Source: an archaeon
GTDB taxonomy: Archaea; Nanobdellota; Nanobdellia; SCGC-AAA011-G17; PNOQ01
DNA length: 18,437 nt
Direction of reading: 5' to 3'
Assembly: GCA_021107835.1 (NCBI GenBank)
Contig: JAIOSD010000047.1
Location: 1-18,437, forward strand
The position numbers and the translations under genes were made by a program. The first letter of the stretch is position 1. Each line of letters starts with the position of its first letter. Positions 7,228 through 14,092 of this stretch are shown here, in pieces. The notes beneath the pieces were generated by a model. The model was given only the letters and a program-made list of their open reading frames with translations, searched no databases and had not been told where the DNA came from.

Positions 7228-8429
7228 ACAAAAAATATATTTTTTTAGTGTTTTTGTTTGTAATGGGTGATGCTTATGCATTTTCATTAGATATTTCTTT
7301 GTTGCAAGAAAACTATTCTCCTGGGGAAACGTTTCAAGCAGAAATTTTTGCTTTGGGTAATTTAGATGAGGGAATTGTAACAGATGATTTAAAAGTTTCT
7401 TGTAGTGGGGAATTTATTAGTATTGTTCCTTCTATGTTAAAAATTGGAGAAGGACATTACTTCACTTTTTTTGATTTGGAAGATGGTTTAGATTTGGGGA
7501 ATTGTAGTTTTATTGTTCAACATGTGGTATATTATGAGGGGGGTTTTTTGGGGTTAAGTGATTTTAGTAAAGAATTTAGTCTTGTTGAAGCGAATCATTC
7601 TATTATTTCTGTTTTTCCTGCTTCTGTTTTTGTAGAAGAGTTGTATTTAGATGGGGATTTTGATATATATATAACTAACAAATTTAATGAGTCTATTAAT
7701 TTTACATTAGAATCAAGTGTAGATTTTGTTAAACTTTTTGAGAGCTCTTTGACTGTTTCTCCTGGTGAGTTTGGTTTCTTTAATGTGTTTGTTGATTTTA
7801 CTTCTATTGAAACTACTGAAAAAGAAGAGGTATTTATTAATTATGGTTCTGAAAGGTTTGTCCTACCCATTTGGTTGTTTTATAATTCTACTAGTGTTGA
7901 AGGGGGGCCTGATATTGTTGAAGTTTCTTCTTTGAAGTTTGTTATGGATGTTGAATCCATTGATGTTAGTTTGGACAAAATTAATAACACTTATGGATAT
8001 ATTACTGTTGAAAATGATGGGATTGATTTGAGGAATATTATTTTTAGTTTAACTGGGAATCTTAGTGAGGTTATTACTTTGCAAAGTGAAGAATCTGGTT
8101 ATTTGGTTAGCGGGGAGATTTTTAAAGAGTATATTTATGTTAATCAGAGGAAAGATGCTGTTTTAGGCAGTTATAATGGGTTTTTGAAAGCAGAATTTGA
8201 TACTGAGAATATTGTTTTTCCTATATTTGTAGAAATTACTGGTGACTTTGAGAATACAATTCCTGTTGTTAATCAGACGGGGAATGGAACTAGTAATCCT
8301 GTAGATGAAAAAGAAATTGGTGTTTGGTGGTATGTTGGGGGATTTTTTGTATTATTATTTGTTGTAGTGTACTTTTTATATAAGAAAAAAACTAAGAAGC
8401 TTGGTCGCCAGAATTATTTGAACTCTTAG
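7224..8429 (+). CDS. Membrane-anchored Ig-like surface protein
   Basis: 401 aa. The start is GTG in the GTGA overlap with the preceding stop (4 nt), which indicates translational coupling. Signal peptide about 1-19 (ends GDAYA). The exterior is beta-rich, with repeated 'PGETF', 'SPGEFGFFNV' and 'ENDGIDLRNI' elements typical of Ig-like domains of the NEW3/CARDB kind. A TM helix at about 367-388 is followed by a short basic tail (YKKKTKKLG). The architecture parallels the protein at 2328-3533: both follow a larger surface protein and have the same length and topology, suggesting two analogous pairs. Its 3' end overlaps the convergent gene at 8392 by 38 bases. The family beyond 'Ig-like' is not recognised. 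Confidence 0.8.
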   Translation: MNKKYIFLVFLFVMGDAYAFSLDISLLQENYSPGETFQAEIFALGNLDEGIVTDDLKVSCSGEFISIVPSMLKIGEGHYFTFFDLEDGLDLGNCSFIVQHVVYYEGGFLGLSDFSKEFSLVEANHSIISVFPASVFVEELYLDGDFDIYITNKFNESINFTLESSVDFVKLFESSLTVSPGEFGFFNVFVDFTSIETTEKEEVFINYGSERFVLPIWLFYNSTSVEGGPDIVEVSSLKFVMDVESIDVSLDKINNTYGYITVENDGIDLRNIIFSLTGNLSEVITLQSEESGYLVSGEIFKEYIYVNQRKDAVLGSYNGFLKAEFDTENIVFPIFVEITGDFENTIPVVNQTGNGTSNPVDEKEIGVWWYVGGFFVLLFVVVYFLYKKKTKKLGRQNYLNS

Positions 8430-8835
8430 CTGCTTTTTCTATTTTTCTTCTTAAAGCAGTATACTCCATTATTATTCTTGCTTGCTGGTGTAATCTTGCT
8501 AATAAATCGTTTAAAGAATCATTTACTTCTTGCGAATCTATTTTTAGATTTAATGGTTCTAAGATATCTATTGAAGAGGGCATAAATTCAAAACAGAAAT
8601 TCATTAGAGCTTCAAAATTATCAAATGATATTTCTAATTCACTAAAAGTAGAGTAAATATTTATTTTTTTATTAGTGTTTGGGAGTTCTGATTCTTTTGG
8701 TTCTGATGTTTCTACACTTATTAATTTATATTCTTTTTTTTCTTTAATTAAAGTAACTACTTTTTCCATAGTTTCTTTTACATGTGCTTCTGGAGAACCT
8801 ACAATTTCTATTATTGCGTTTGCTTTTATTTCCAT
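8392..8835 (-). CDS. Unrecognised 147-aa cytoplasmic protein
   Basis: I do not recognise a characterised family. The N-terminal half predicts alternating strands and one amphipathic helix (about 15-33, 'HVKETMEKVVTLIKEKK'). A well-ordered middle follows (STFSELEISFDNFEALMNF), then the motif FEFMPSSIDILEP near 93-105, and a long C-terminal helix (about 112-140) with a polar low-complexity end. There is no signal peptide, TM segment or metal site. The ATG at 8835 lies inside the 3' end of the upstream lamin-tail gene (10-nt overlap), so the two are co-transcribed and translation of this one is probably coupled. Its tail is antisense to the surface gene ending at 8429. The compact sequence with a Pro/Ser loop suggests a conserved lineage-specific family. 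Confidence 0.7.
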   Translation of the reverse strand: MEIKANAIIEIVGSPEAHVKETMEKVVTLIKEKKEYKLISVETSEPKESELPNTNKKINIYSTFSELEISFDNFEALMNFCFEFMPSSIDILEPLNLKIDSQEVNDSLNDLLARLHQQARIIMEYTALRRKIEKAAKSSNNSGDQAS

Positions 8836-10316
8836 TTTTTTCTTGCAAGATTTATTGTTAGTAAAACAAGTATAAACGAGAAAAAGTATATTGCTCTTCT
8901 TGTTGTTTTCCTGTTTTTTGATTGGTAAATTATTTCTTGTTCTGGTGAAATATCTTGGTTTATAACTGTTTCGGAGGTTATGATATTGTTTGAGGGCATG
9001 TTTTTGGTTATTACTTGTTTTTCACAAAGATTTTGTGTTATTCCTTTTATTTTTATTTTTTCTTCGTCTTTTGTGTTTAATCCTTCTACTTTTAAAGTAT
9101 ATTCTCCTTCTGGGTAGTCTAGGTTACAATTTGCGTATATTTGTAATGGAATTGTTATTGTAGTGTTAGAGTACTTTTTTTCTATGTTAAAGGAAGTTGT
9201 TTTGCTGATTTTTTTATCATTTCTATAAAGATATGTGCTTATGCTTTCTTTTGTTTCATCTCCTTTGTATATGCTTAATCTTATTCTTATATAATCTCCG
9301 AACTTTGCACTTTCATCATTTCCTAAATACACCCTTTCTATTTTGATTTTTGATTCTCTTTCTTTTTCTGGGTTTTTTGGATTTTCTTCTCCAGGTGTTG
9401 GTCTTGTTAATTGCCATGCATTGTTATTTTTTGACCAGGAAGTTCCTTCTCTTGAATCCGTATATGTTATTTTTTCTATTTGGGTTTCTTGTGGGGTGAA
9501 TAGTCTTATTTCTTCTAATCCATCATTATTTAAGAATCCAAATTTTCCATTAGTGTATACAACTAAATAGTCGTTTGGTTTTATTTTTGTTGAATATGTT
9601 GTTGTGTCTGAAATTGTTAAAACATGATTTGCTTTATCTTTTAATTTACAATCTGTTAAGTCTAACTCTTTTTCCCCATGGTTGTATAACTCTATCCATT
9701 CTCCTTGAGGCATTGGTGCGTCATCATATCCTTCTGGATCTGGAAGGAATTCTGTTATTTCTATTGTGAATTCTTGTATTGTTTCTTGTTCATTTGAATA
9801 TCCTGGTGTTGGTTCGCAATCTTGCCAAATATTATTTAGTTTGCATAGAGATTTTCCTTCCCCATTTCCGCCCCAATTTGGATGATAATTTACTGCATCG
9901 GATAGTTCGGAATTTGAATAGATACTTATTAATTCTCCACTATCGCTTAATCCAGTACATAGGGTTGCTGCGTCTGTATGAAGGGGTATTGAATCTTGAT
10001 GGATAATGTAATTAGTATATGCATCTGTTCCACTTCCCCCATCAGTTATTATTGCATATTGATTTGGTTCTATTTCTGTATTATTTTCTAAGTATATTTC
10101 GTCATCTGTATTATTTATATATCCTGGAAAGAGATTATCAGAACATAATATTAGTTCGGTTATGTTTATTGATTCTGTTCCGTCATTGTAGATCTCTATC
10201 CATTCATTATAGTAAGATGATTCTACGGGTCTATACATTATTTCGGTAATTATTAAATCTGCTTGTGTAAAAGGAAGAATTAGTAGAGTTATTATTGCTA
10301 AGGTAATTAATTTCAC
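8826..10316 (-). CDS. Secreted protein with two lamin-tail domains and a C-terminal TM anchor
   Basis: 496 aa. Signal peptide about 1-19 (ends FTQA), then two lamin tail domains (LTD): about 20-170 (LIITEIMYRP...NEWIEIYNDG) and about 185-310 (IEITEFLPDP...GEWIELYNHG). Each LTD shows the IxEI(M/L) and EWIE(I/L)YN hallmarks. A linker rich in Lys, Glu and Pro leads to an Ig-like domain (about 325-425), then a TM helix (about 472-490) and the basic tail RKKWK. LTDs occur in extracellular proteins of prokaryotes, often with nucleases or beta domains; no nuclease motif is seen here. The start is GTG at 10316, supported by a TATA box 25-27 bases upstream and by the signal peptide beginning exactly there. 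It is rich in N, T, I and K and has only about 10 valines, unlike the plus-strand surface proteins. Confidence 0.85.
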   Translation of the reverse strand: MKLITLAIITLLILPFTQADLIITEIMYRPVESSYYNEWIEIYNDGTESINITELILCSDNLFPGYINNTDDEIYLENNTEIEPNQYAIITDGGSGTDAYTNYIIHQDSIPLHTDAATLCTGLSDSGELISIYSNSELSDAVNYHPNWGGNGEGKSLCKLNNIWQDCEPTPGYSNEQETIQEFTIEITEFLPDPEGYDDAPMPQGEWIELYNHGEKELDLTDCKLKDKANHVLTISDTTTYSTKIKPNDYLVVYTNGKFGFLNNDGLEEIRLFTPQETQIEKITYTDSREGTSWSKNNNAWQLTRPTPGEENPKNPEKERESKIKIERVYLGNDESAKFGDYIRIRLSIYKGDETKESISTYLYRNDKKISKTTSFNIEKKYSNTTITIPLQIYANCNLDYPEGEYTLKVEGLNTKDEEKIKIKGITQNLCEKQVITKNMPSNNIITSETVINQDISPEQEIIYQSKNRKTTRRAIYFFSFILVLLTINLARKKWK

Positions 10317-10336
10317 TTTATTTTGGTAATTTGTTT

Positions 10337-10348
10337 AGTTATTTAAAG
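10337..10348 (-). promoter_or_regulatory. TATA box for the lamin-tail gene
   Basis: The minus strand reads CTTTAAATAACT, centred about 26 bases upstream of the GTG at 10316. A leaderless transcript is expected, and the box supports GTG as the true start. It overlaps the last codons and stop of hjc, so the lamin-tail gene has its own promoter inside the hjc end. Confidence 0.55.
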
Positions 10349-10747
10349 TTTTAGTTGTTTATATTTCCCTATTAACTCTTGAAAATTTATTCCTTGTTCT
10401 TTACATAATTTTAGTGTTATTGTGTAATTTCCCTTTTTATTTTTTGGGAGCTTTTCTATGTTTAAGAAATACCATCCATTATTGTTAAACCTCATTGCTA
10501 AAATGGAAGTTGCGTTTAATATGTTTGAAAAGTTTGTTAGTTGTTCTATTTCTTGCTTTTTTAGGTATATTGATGTTTTTTTTGTAGATTTGCATTCTAT
10601 TGCTAAAAGATTGTTCTTGTTCCCTGCAATCAAATCTGGGGCGGGCATTGTGGTGTTGCCTGATCCTGCGGCTCTCATGCAAGCCCAATTGTTTTTCCAG
10701 AACATATGGAATAATTCTCTTTCTGTATTGGCCCCCTTTTGACTCAT
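10343..10747 (-). CDS. hjc: Holliday junction resolvase Hjc
   Basis: 134 aa, normal for archaeal Hjc (about 120-140). This structure-specific endonuclease cuts four-way DNA junctions during recombination and repair. Family catalytic elements are in order: the N-terminal KGANTERELFHMF with E9/E11 and R10, AAGSG with S29, the metal-binding APDLI with D38, and the ECK motif with E51 and K53 of the PD-(D/E)xK core. The C-terminal part ends in YKQLKL. The start at 10747 begins directly at the conserved 'MSQKGANTEREL' and has a TATA-like box 25 bases upstream. It lies upstream of the lamin-tail gene, on the same strand and without obvious functional relation. Confidence 0.93.
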   Translation of the reverse strand: MSQKGANTERELFHMFWKNNWACMRAAGSGNTTMPAPDLIAGNKNNLLAIECKSTKKTSIYLKKQEIEQLTNFSNILNATSILAMRFNNNGWYFLNIEKLPKNKKGNYTITLKLCKEQGINFQELIGKYKQLKL

Positions 10748-10766
10748 GTAATTAAATTAGTTGTTA

Positions 10767-10777
10767 GAATTAAATAG
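10767..10777 (-). promoter_or_regulatory. TATA-like box for hjc
   Basis: The minus strand reads CTATTTAATTC, centred 25 bases upstream of the hjc ATG at 10747, with no Shine-Dalgarno sequence between. A leaderless transcript is expected. Confidence 0.45.
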
Positions 10778-10783
10778 TTTTTG

Positions 10784-10818
10784 GTTAAAATAAAGAAAAA
10801 AAGAGATCTAAAGATCTC
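10784..10818 (-). terminator. Hairpin plus T-tract terminator of the histone-like gene
   Basis: On the minus strand GAGATCT-TT-AGATCTC, a perfect 7-bp inverted repeat at 10803-10818, is followed at once by seven T and then a T-rich stretch (CTTTATTTT). The stop codon TAG lies within the hairpin. Archaeal termination depends mainly on the T-tract; the hairpin may add RNA 3'-end stability. Confidence 0.65.
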
Positions 10819-10969
10819 GAGCTTGGCAAGTCTTTCTGCCATTTGCTTTGCATCTCTCTACTGCTTTTTTAATTAAAGCTTTAATTTCATTATCAAGAGC
10901 ATCTGCAAAATCACCTGCAACGTTTAAACCTTCTGTTTGTTCTTTTATTTTTGATTTGACTACTAACAT
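10808..10969 (-). CDS. Short histone-fold protein lacking helix alpha-3 (53 aa)
   Basis: A 53-residue ORF. The start ATG at 10969 is fixed by a strong Shine-Dalgarno sequence (GGAGGTG, 10977-10983, 7-base spacer); the stop is TAG. Residues about 15-50 resemble the archaeal histone fold: NVAGDFADALDNEIKALI forms helix 1 into helix 2, and AVERCKANGRKTCQARDL matches the conserved histone segment (in HMf-type histones, A..LARHAGRKTIKAEDI). The protein ends at RDL, where the third helix of an ordinary histone would begin, so helix alpha-3 is absent. Short alpha-3-truncated histone variants are known in DPANN archaea and some bacteria (the 'face-to-face' class) and are thought to bind DNA as dimers or tetramers. 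C40 and C48 are unusual for a histone. It has its own promoter and terminator. DNA binding is inferred. Confidence 0.75.
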   Translation of the reverse strand: MLVVKSKIKEQTEGLNVAGDFADALDNEIKALIKKAVERCKANGRKTCQARDL

Positions 10970-10976
10970 AGTTTAA

Positions 10977-11020
10977 CACCTCCACGTGTATTTTTTGTTG
11001 TAAATTAAAGATTTATAAGG
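10977..11020 (-). promoter_or_regulatory. Promoter and Shine-Dalgarno of the histone-like gene
   Basis: On the minus strand a TATA box CCTTATAAAT (11011-11020) precedes the start codon by about 46 bases, giving a predicted 5' UTR near 20 nt that holds GGAGGTG (10977-10983). This differs from the neighbouring leaderless genes and suggests high or controlled translation. Confidence 0.6.
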
Positions 11021-11024
11021 GTTT

Positions 11025-12602
11025 TTATTCTAGTTCTTTTGTTATTTTTTTAATCTTTTTTTGTCCTATTGATATTAAAAAAGTTGGTAATCTTGGTCCT
11101 ATTTCTTTATTTATTAAGAGTGTGTAAATATTTTTGAAAAAATTTCTTTGTCTTGTTTTTGTTTCTTTCTCTGATATCCCTTGTTTTTTTGGTATTTCGT
11201 AAGCAAGATGGGTTAGTCCTTCAATACTCCAATTTTCTTCTATTTTTGAAAAGAATTCTTTAATTTGTTCCCTTTCTTCTTTTTTTAGTTTTTTTAGCTG
11301 ATTTTTATCTATTTTATTTACTAAGGTTATTTTATTTTCTGGTGAGAATTTTGTTATCCAATTAGCTGAAAGGATTAACCTTCTTTTTATTGATGCTTTA
11401 TTGTACTTTACTTTGAGTTCTTTTAGAATTTTTTCTATTTCTTTTAAGTTTTTTTGAGTTAATTGTCCCAGACTTGAGATTAATCTAAATGGTATGTTGT
11501 TCTTTACCATAAACTTACTTTTTATTTTAGATAGTTCTAATGCCTTTCTTTTACTTTCTTTTAACTTTTTGTAATTTGTTAAGGTTCTATCAAATTCTTC
11601 ATATTGTCTTATTATTTCTGAATCAAAACAAAAATCGAATCTTTTTTCAGGTAATGTTCTTAGGAAAAGCCATCTTAATAACTCTGGTTCGTAGATGGTT
11701 AATAATTCTTGAGGACTAACATTGATTCCTGTTGATCCAGACATTTTTGCGGAAAGACCTGTGATTCCTATGAAATCGTATGGTTTGTAGGTTGGAGGTT
11801 CTATGTTGTAGACTTCTTTTGCTATTTTTTTTGACACTTGATAGCTTCCTTGGGGTGATGAATGATCTTGGCCACCTGGTTCAAAACAAACATCTTCATA
11901 AGCCCAACGCATTGCCCAATCTACTTTCCAATGTAGCTTTCCAATATCTTTTTTTGAAAGATTTACTTTATTTTTATGTTTGCATGAACAAAAATATTCT
12001 ACTTCATTTGTTTTTTCATTAAATGATGTAATGGTTGTATTATCCTTGCCGCATTTTTCACAGTAAATTTCAAGTGGATAATAATTTTCTATTTCTTTTT
12101 TAGTGAAACCTTGCGTTCTGAATTCTGCTAGGATTTTTGCTATAGTTTTTCTTTTTTTCATAGCTTGGATTATTCCTTTTCTATACTTCCCGGCTTTGTA
12201 CATTTTTGTTTGAGAAATAAACTCAGGGAATATTCCTAAATTTGGTAATGCATTTTCTAGTTCTTTTTCAAAATGTTCTGCGTAGGATTTTTCTGTTCCT
12301 TTGAATGGGTTTGGAACTTTTGAAATAGGCAAACTTAAATATTTTTTAAATTCTTGTGGGACATTTTTTGGTATTTTTCTAAATCTGTCGTAGTCATCCC
12401 AGGAAAAGATAAATCTTGCCTTTTTTCCTTTTAATTTTAATTCTCTTGTTACTGCTTCTGCTGTAATTAGGTCTCTAAAGTTTCCTATGTGCACAGTTCC
12501 ACTTGGAGAAATACCTGCTGCCAAGGTATATACTTTCTTTTTTGGATATTTATGAATTAAATTTTCTGCAGCTTTAGTCGCCCAATGTATATCTTTTGTC
12601 AT
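11025..12602 (-). CDS. lysS: Lysyl-tRNA synthetase, class I
   Basis: 525 aa, the normal length for archaeal class I LysRS. It attaches lysine to tRNA-Lys using ATP. Signature elements: the HIGH-type motif PSGTVHIGNFRD (33-44); a Zn-binding four-Cys insertion from CEKCG (near 180) to CSCKHK (near 208); the family segment AMRWAYEDVCFEPGGQDHSS (about 225-245); and the KMSKS-type motif AKMSGSTG near 285-292, a variant usual in this class. The C-terminal half is the helical anticodon-binding region. The start at 12602 is supported by a TATA box (TTTTTATAT, 12625-12633) about 26 bases upstream, giving a leaderless mRNA. No frameshift or missing motif is seen. Confidence 0.95.
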   Translation of the reverse strand: MTKDIHWATKAAENLIHKYPKKKVYTLAAGISPSGTVHIGNFRDLITAEAVTRELKLKGKKARFIFSWDDYDRFRKIPKNVPQEFKKYLSLPISKVPNPFKGTEKSYAEHFEKELENALPNLGIFPEFISQTKMYKAGKYRKGIIQAMKKRKTIAKILAEFRTQGFTKKEIENYYPLEIYCEKCGKDNTTITSFNEKTNEVEYFCSCKHKNKVNLSKKDIGKLHWKVDWAMRWAYEDVCFEPGGQDHSSPQGSYQVSKKIAKEVYNIEPPTYKPYDFIGITGLSAKMSGSTGINVSPQELLTIYEPELLRWLFLRTLPEKRFDFCFDSEIIRQYEEFDRTLTNYKKLKESKRKALELSKIKSKFMVKNNIPFRLISSLGQLTQKNLKEIEKILKELKVKYNKASIKRRLILSANWITKFSPENKITLVNKIDKNQLKKLKKEEREQIKEFFSKIEENWSIEGLTHLAYEIPKKQGISEKETKTRQRNFFKNIYTLLINKEIGPRLPTFLISIGQKKIKKITKELE

Positions 12603-12624
12603 AACTTAAGGATTTATTAATGGA

Positions 12625-12633
12625 ATATAAAAA
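12625..12633 (-). promoter_or_regulatory. TATA box for lysS
   Basis: The minus strand reads TTTTTATAT about 26 bases upstream of the lysS ATG. No Shine-Dalgarno lies between, consistent with leaderless initiation. Confidence 0.5.
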
Positions 12634-12643
12634 GTTTCTCTTT

Positions 12644-12665
12644 TTCAAAAAAAGAAAAAAAAGAA
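12644..12665 (-). terminator. T-tract terminator after the 4-TM protein gene
   Basis: Directly after the stop at 12666 the minus strand reads eight T, a C and seven T (TTCTTTTTTTTCTTTTTTT), a typical archaeal oligo-T terminator. It separates this gene from lysS, which has its own promoter just beyond. Confidence 0.6.
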
Positions 12666-13043
12666 TTATTTAAAAATTTCAAATATTTTTCTTAGCATAA
12701 CAATTATTGCTGCTGGTGCTAAGAATGTTGTAAAGTTATTAATTGCAATATTTGCTAGGTTGCCAACGTATGGGATAGCAGATAGACTTGATCCACCAAA
12801 TAATGTTAGTGCAATTGCAATTAATACCAATGGAGTCATATCTGATGTTTTATATATGAACCCTGTAATTAACCCCAAGATTACAAGGATTAGTGACCAA
12901 ATAGGCATTGTTACCCATGTACCACTAGCTATTCCTCCGAAGGCCAAAATTATTGCTAAAATCCATGCTAAGTTAAAAGCCCATAAATAACCTGAACAAC
13001 ATTTACTTTTTTTAGTTGATGCTTTCTTTTTTCTTTTAGCCAT
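12666..13043 (-). CDS. Small four-helix membrane protein of unknown function
   Basis: 125 aa. A basic N-terminus (MAKRKKKASTKKSKCC) is followed by four hydrophobic segments at about 22-42, 48-66, 69-90 and 96-119, with a short C-terminal tail (RKIFEIFK). The positive-inside rule places both ends in the cytoplasm. Gly/Ser-rich turns (FGGIASGTW, FGGSSLSAIPYVG) separate the helices. No transporter or enzyme motif is recognised. The start is fixed by an excellent Shine-Dalgarno, AAGGAGGTG at 13049-13057, five bases before the ATG. It lies 47 bases after cbf5 on the same strand, so it may share that transcript, although the AT-rich gap could hold its own promoter. A T-tract ends the gene. Likely lineage-restricted. 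Confidence 0.75.
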   Translation of the reverse strand: MAKRKKKASTKKSKCCSGYLWAFNLAWILAIILAFGGIASGTWVTMPIWSLILVILGLITGFIYKTSDMTPLVLIAIALTLFGGSSLSAIPYVGNLANIAINNFTTFLAPAAIIVMLRKIFEIFK

Positions 13044-13048
13044 TAGAA

Positions 13049-13057
13049 CACCTCCTT
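13049..13057 (-). promoter_or_regulatory. Strong Shine-Dalgarno of the 4-TM protein gene
   Basis: The minus strand reads AAGGAGGTG five bases upstream of the ATG at 13043. It shares the 9-mer GGAGGTGTT with the histone-like gene's leader. Confidence 0.7.
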
Positions 13058-13090
13058 TTAGTTTTATAAAAATATATTTAGAAAAGTGAT

Positions 13091-14092
13091 TTATTCTTTT
13101 TTAAGTGTTTTGTATTTTGGATACTTGTTTCTTTCCATGTAAATCTTTTCTGTTTTTACTGCGATTCCTTTTTGTTGCTTTAATATCTCTTCTGAAGTTA
13201 GTTTTGCTTTTCCTGTGGCTACTAATTCTTCTTTTAGAGTTAGTATTGCTACTGTGTTTTCCTTTTTTATTTTATCGTTTAATTTAGCTATTCCAGGGAT
13301 TGCTAGGTCTGTTCCATGCGCTAAAGGGTCTACTGAATTATCGGTTATCCAAATTTTTGGTATGTGTTGAATTGCTGATTCTACTGGTTGAATTATTTTT
13401 CTTAGGGCTTTATCTTTTCCTTTTTTGTATAGTTCGTAAGCATCTTTTAGTTCGTATAGGGAATACGTTGTATTATCTTTGAAAGGCCCCACCCTTGTTC
13501 TAATTAGTTGTTGCATGTGTGCACCCGTTTCTAATTTTATTCCTATATCATGGCAGAGTTTTCTTATGTATGTTCCTGCTTCACATCCAACTTTGAATAA
13601 AACTTCTTGTTTGTCTTTTATTTCTATTATTTCTATGTAATATATTTCTCTTTTTCTTAGTTTTCTTTTAACTGCAGATCTTACTGGTGGAAGTTGATCT
13701 ATAATAGTTATGAAGGAATTTATCACTTGTTTTATTTTAGTTTTTTCTACTTGTTTGTGTAAGTGCATTAGGCAAACATATTCTTTTCCGGCTTTTAGTA
13801 AATTGTGTACTACTCTTGTTGATTTTCCTAGGGCAATTATTAATGAGCCCGTTACATTTGGATCTAGAGTTCCAGAGTGTCCCGCTTTTTTTATGTTTAA
13901 TATTTTTTTAACGTAATCTGTTGTTTGATGAGAAGAAGGTCCTTGGGGTTTATTTATGTTTACAATGCCGTAGTTTATCCTTTCTTTTGTTAGGTGTTTT
14001 TCTGGAGAGATTCCATATTTTTTATCTGTTTCAACTTTTTGTCTTTCTATTGTTTTTCTTTCTATCTTTTCAAATGGAAATTGTGCTTTCAT
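13091..14092 (-). CDS. cbf5: Pseudouridine synthase Cbf5 (TruB family, PUA domain)
   Basis: 333 aa, typical for archaeal Cbf5, the catalytic subunit of H/ACA RNPs that also modifies tRNA U55. The TruB core runs from about 38 (YGIVNINKPQGPSSH) with the catalytic motif AGHSGTLDPNVTG, D77 being the nucleophile. Further family motifs are YVCLMHLH (near 106), LPPVRSAVKR (near 134), GTYIRKLCHDIG (near 172) and RTRVGPF (near 200). The C-terminal PUA domain (about 245-325) starts at VDPLAHGTDL and contains the glycine-rich beta core. The start at 14092 overlaps the stop of the HEPN gene in ATGA, and GAGGGG lies eight bases upstream at 14101-14106, so translation is likely coupled to the toxin-like gene. 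No independent TATA box is evident near the start. Confidence 0.95.
   Translation of the reverse strand: MKAQFPFEKIERKTIERQKVETDKKYGISPEKHLTKERINYGIVNINKPQGPSSHQTTDYVKKILNIKKAGHSGTLDPNVTGSLIIALGKSTRVVHNLLKAGKEYVCLMHLHKQVEKTKIKQVINSFITIIDQLPPVRSAVKRKLRKREIYYIEIIEIKDKQEVLFKVGCEAGTYIRKLCHDIGIKLETGAHMQQLIRTRVGPFKDNTTYSLYELKDAYELYKKGKDKALRKIIQPVESAIQHIPKIWITDNSVDPLAHGTDLAIPGIAKLNDKIKKENTVAILTLKEELVATGKAKLTSEEILKQQKGIAVKTEKIYMERNKYPKYKTLKKE

Noticed and set aside
8392..8835. KEOPS subunit Pcc1 as identity of the 147-aa protein
   Set aside because: Pcc1 is about 80-90 aa with a different strand-helix pattern; only the first strand is vaguely similar.
9343..10249. Several plus-strand ORFs of 64-76 aa opposite the lamin-tail gene
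   Set aside because: They are antisense shadows of a strong domain-bearing gene, with no promoter or SD and hydrophobic nonsense composition. The same holds for the ORFs opposite hjc, lysS, cbf5, rpl31e and the surface genes.
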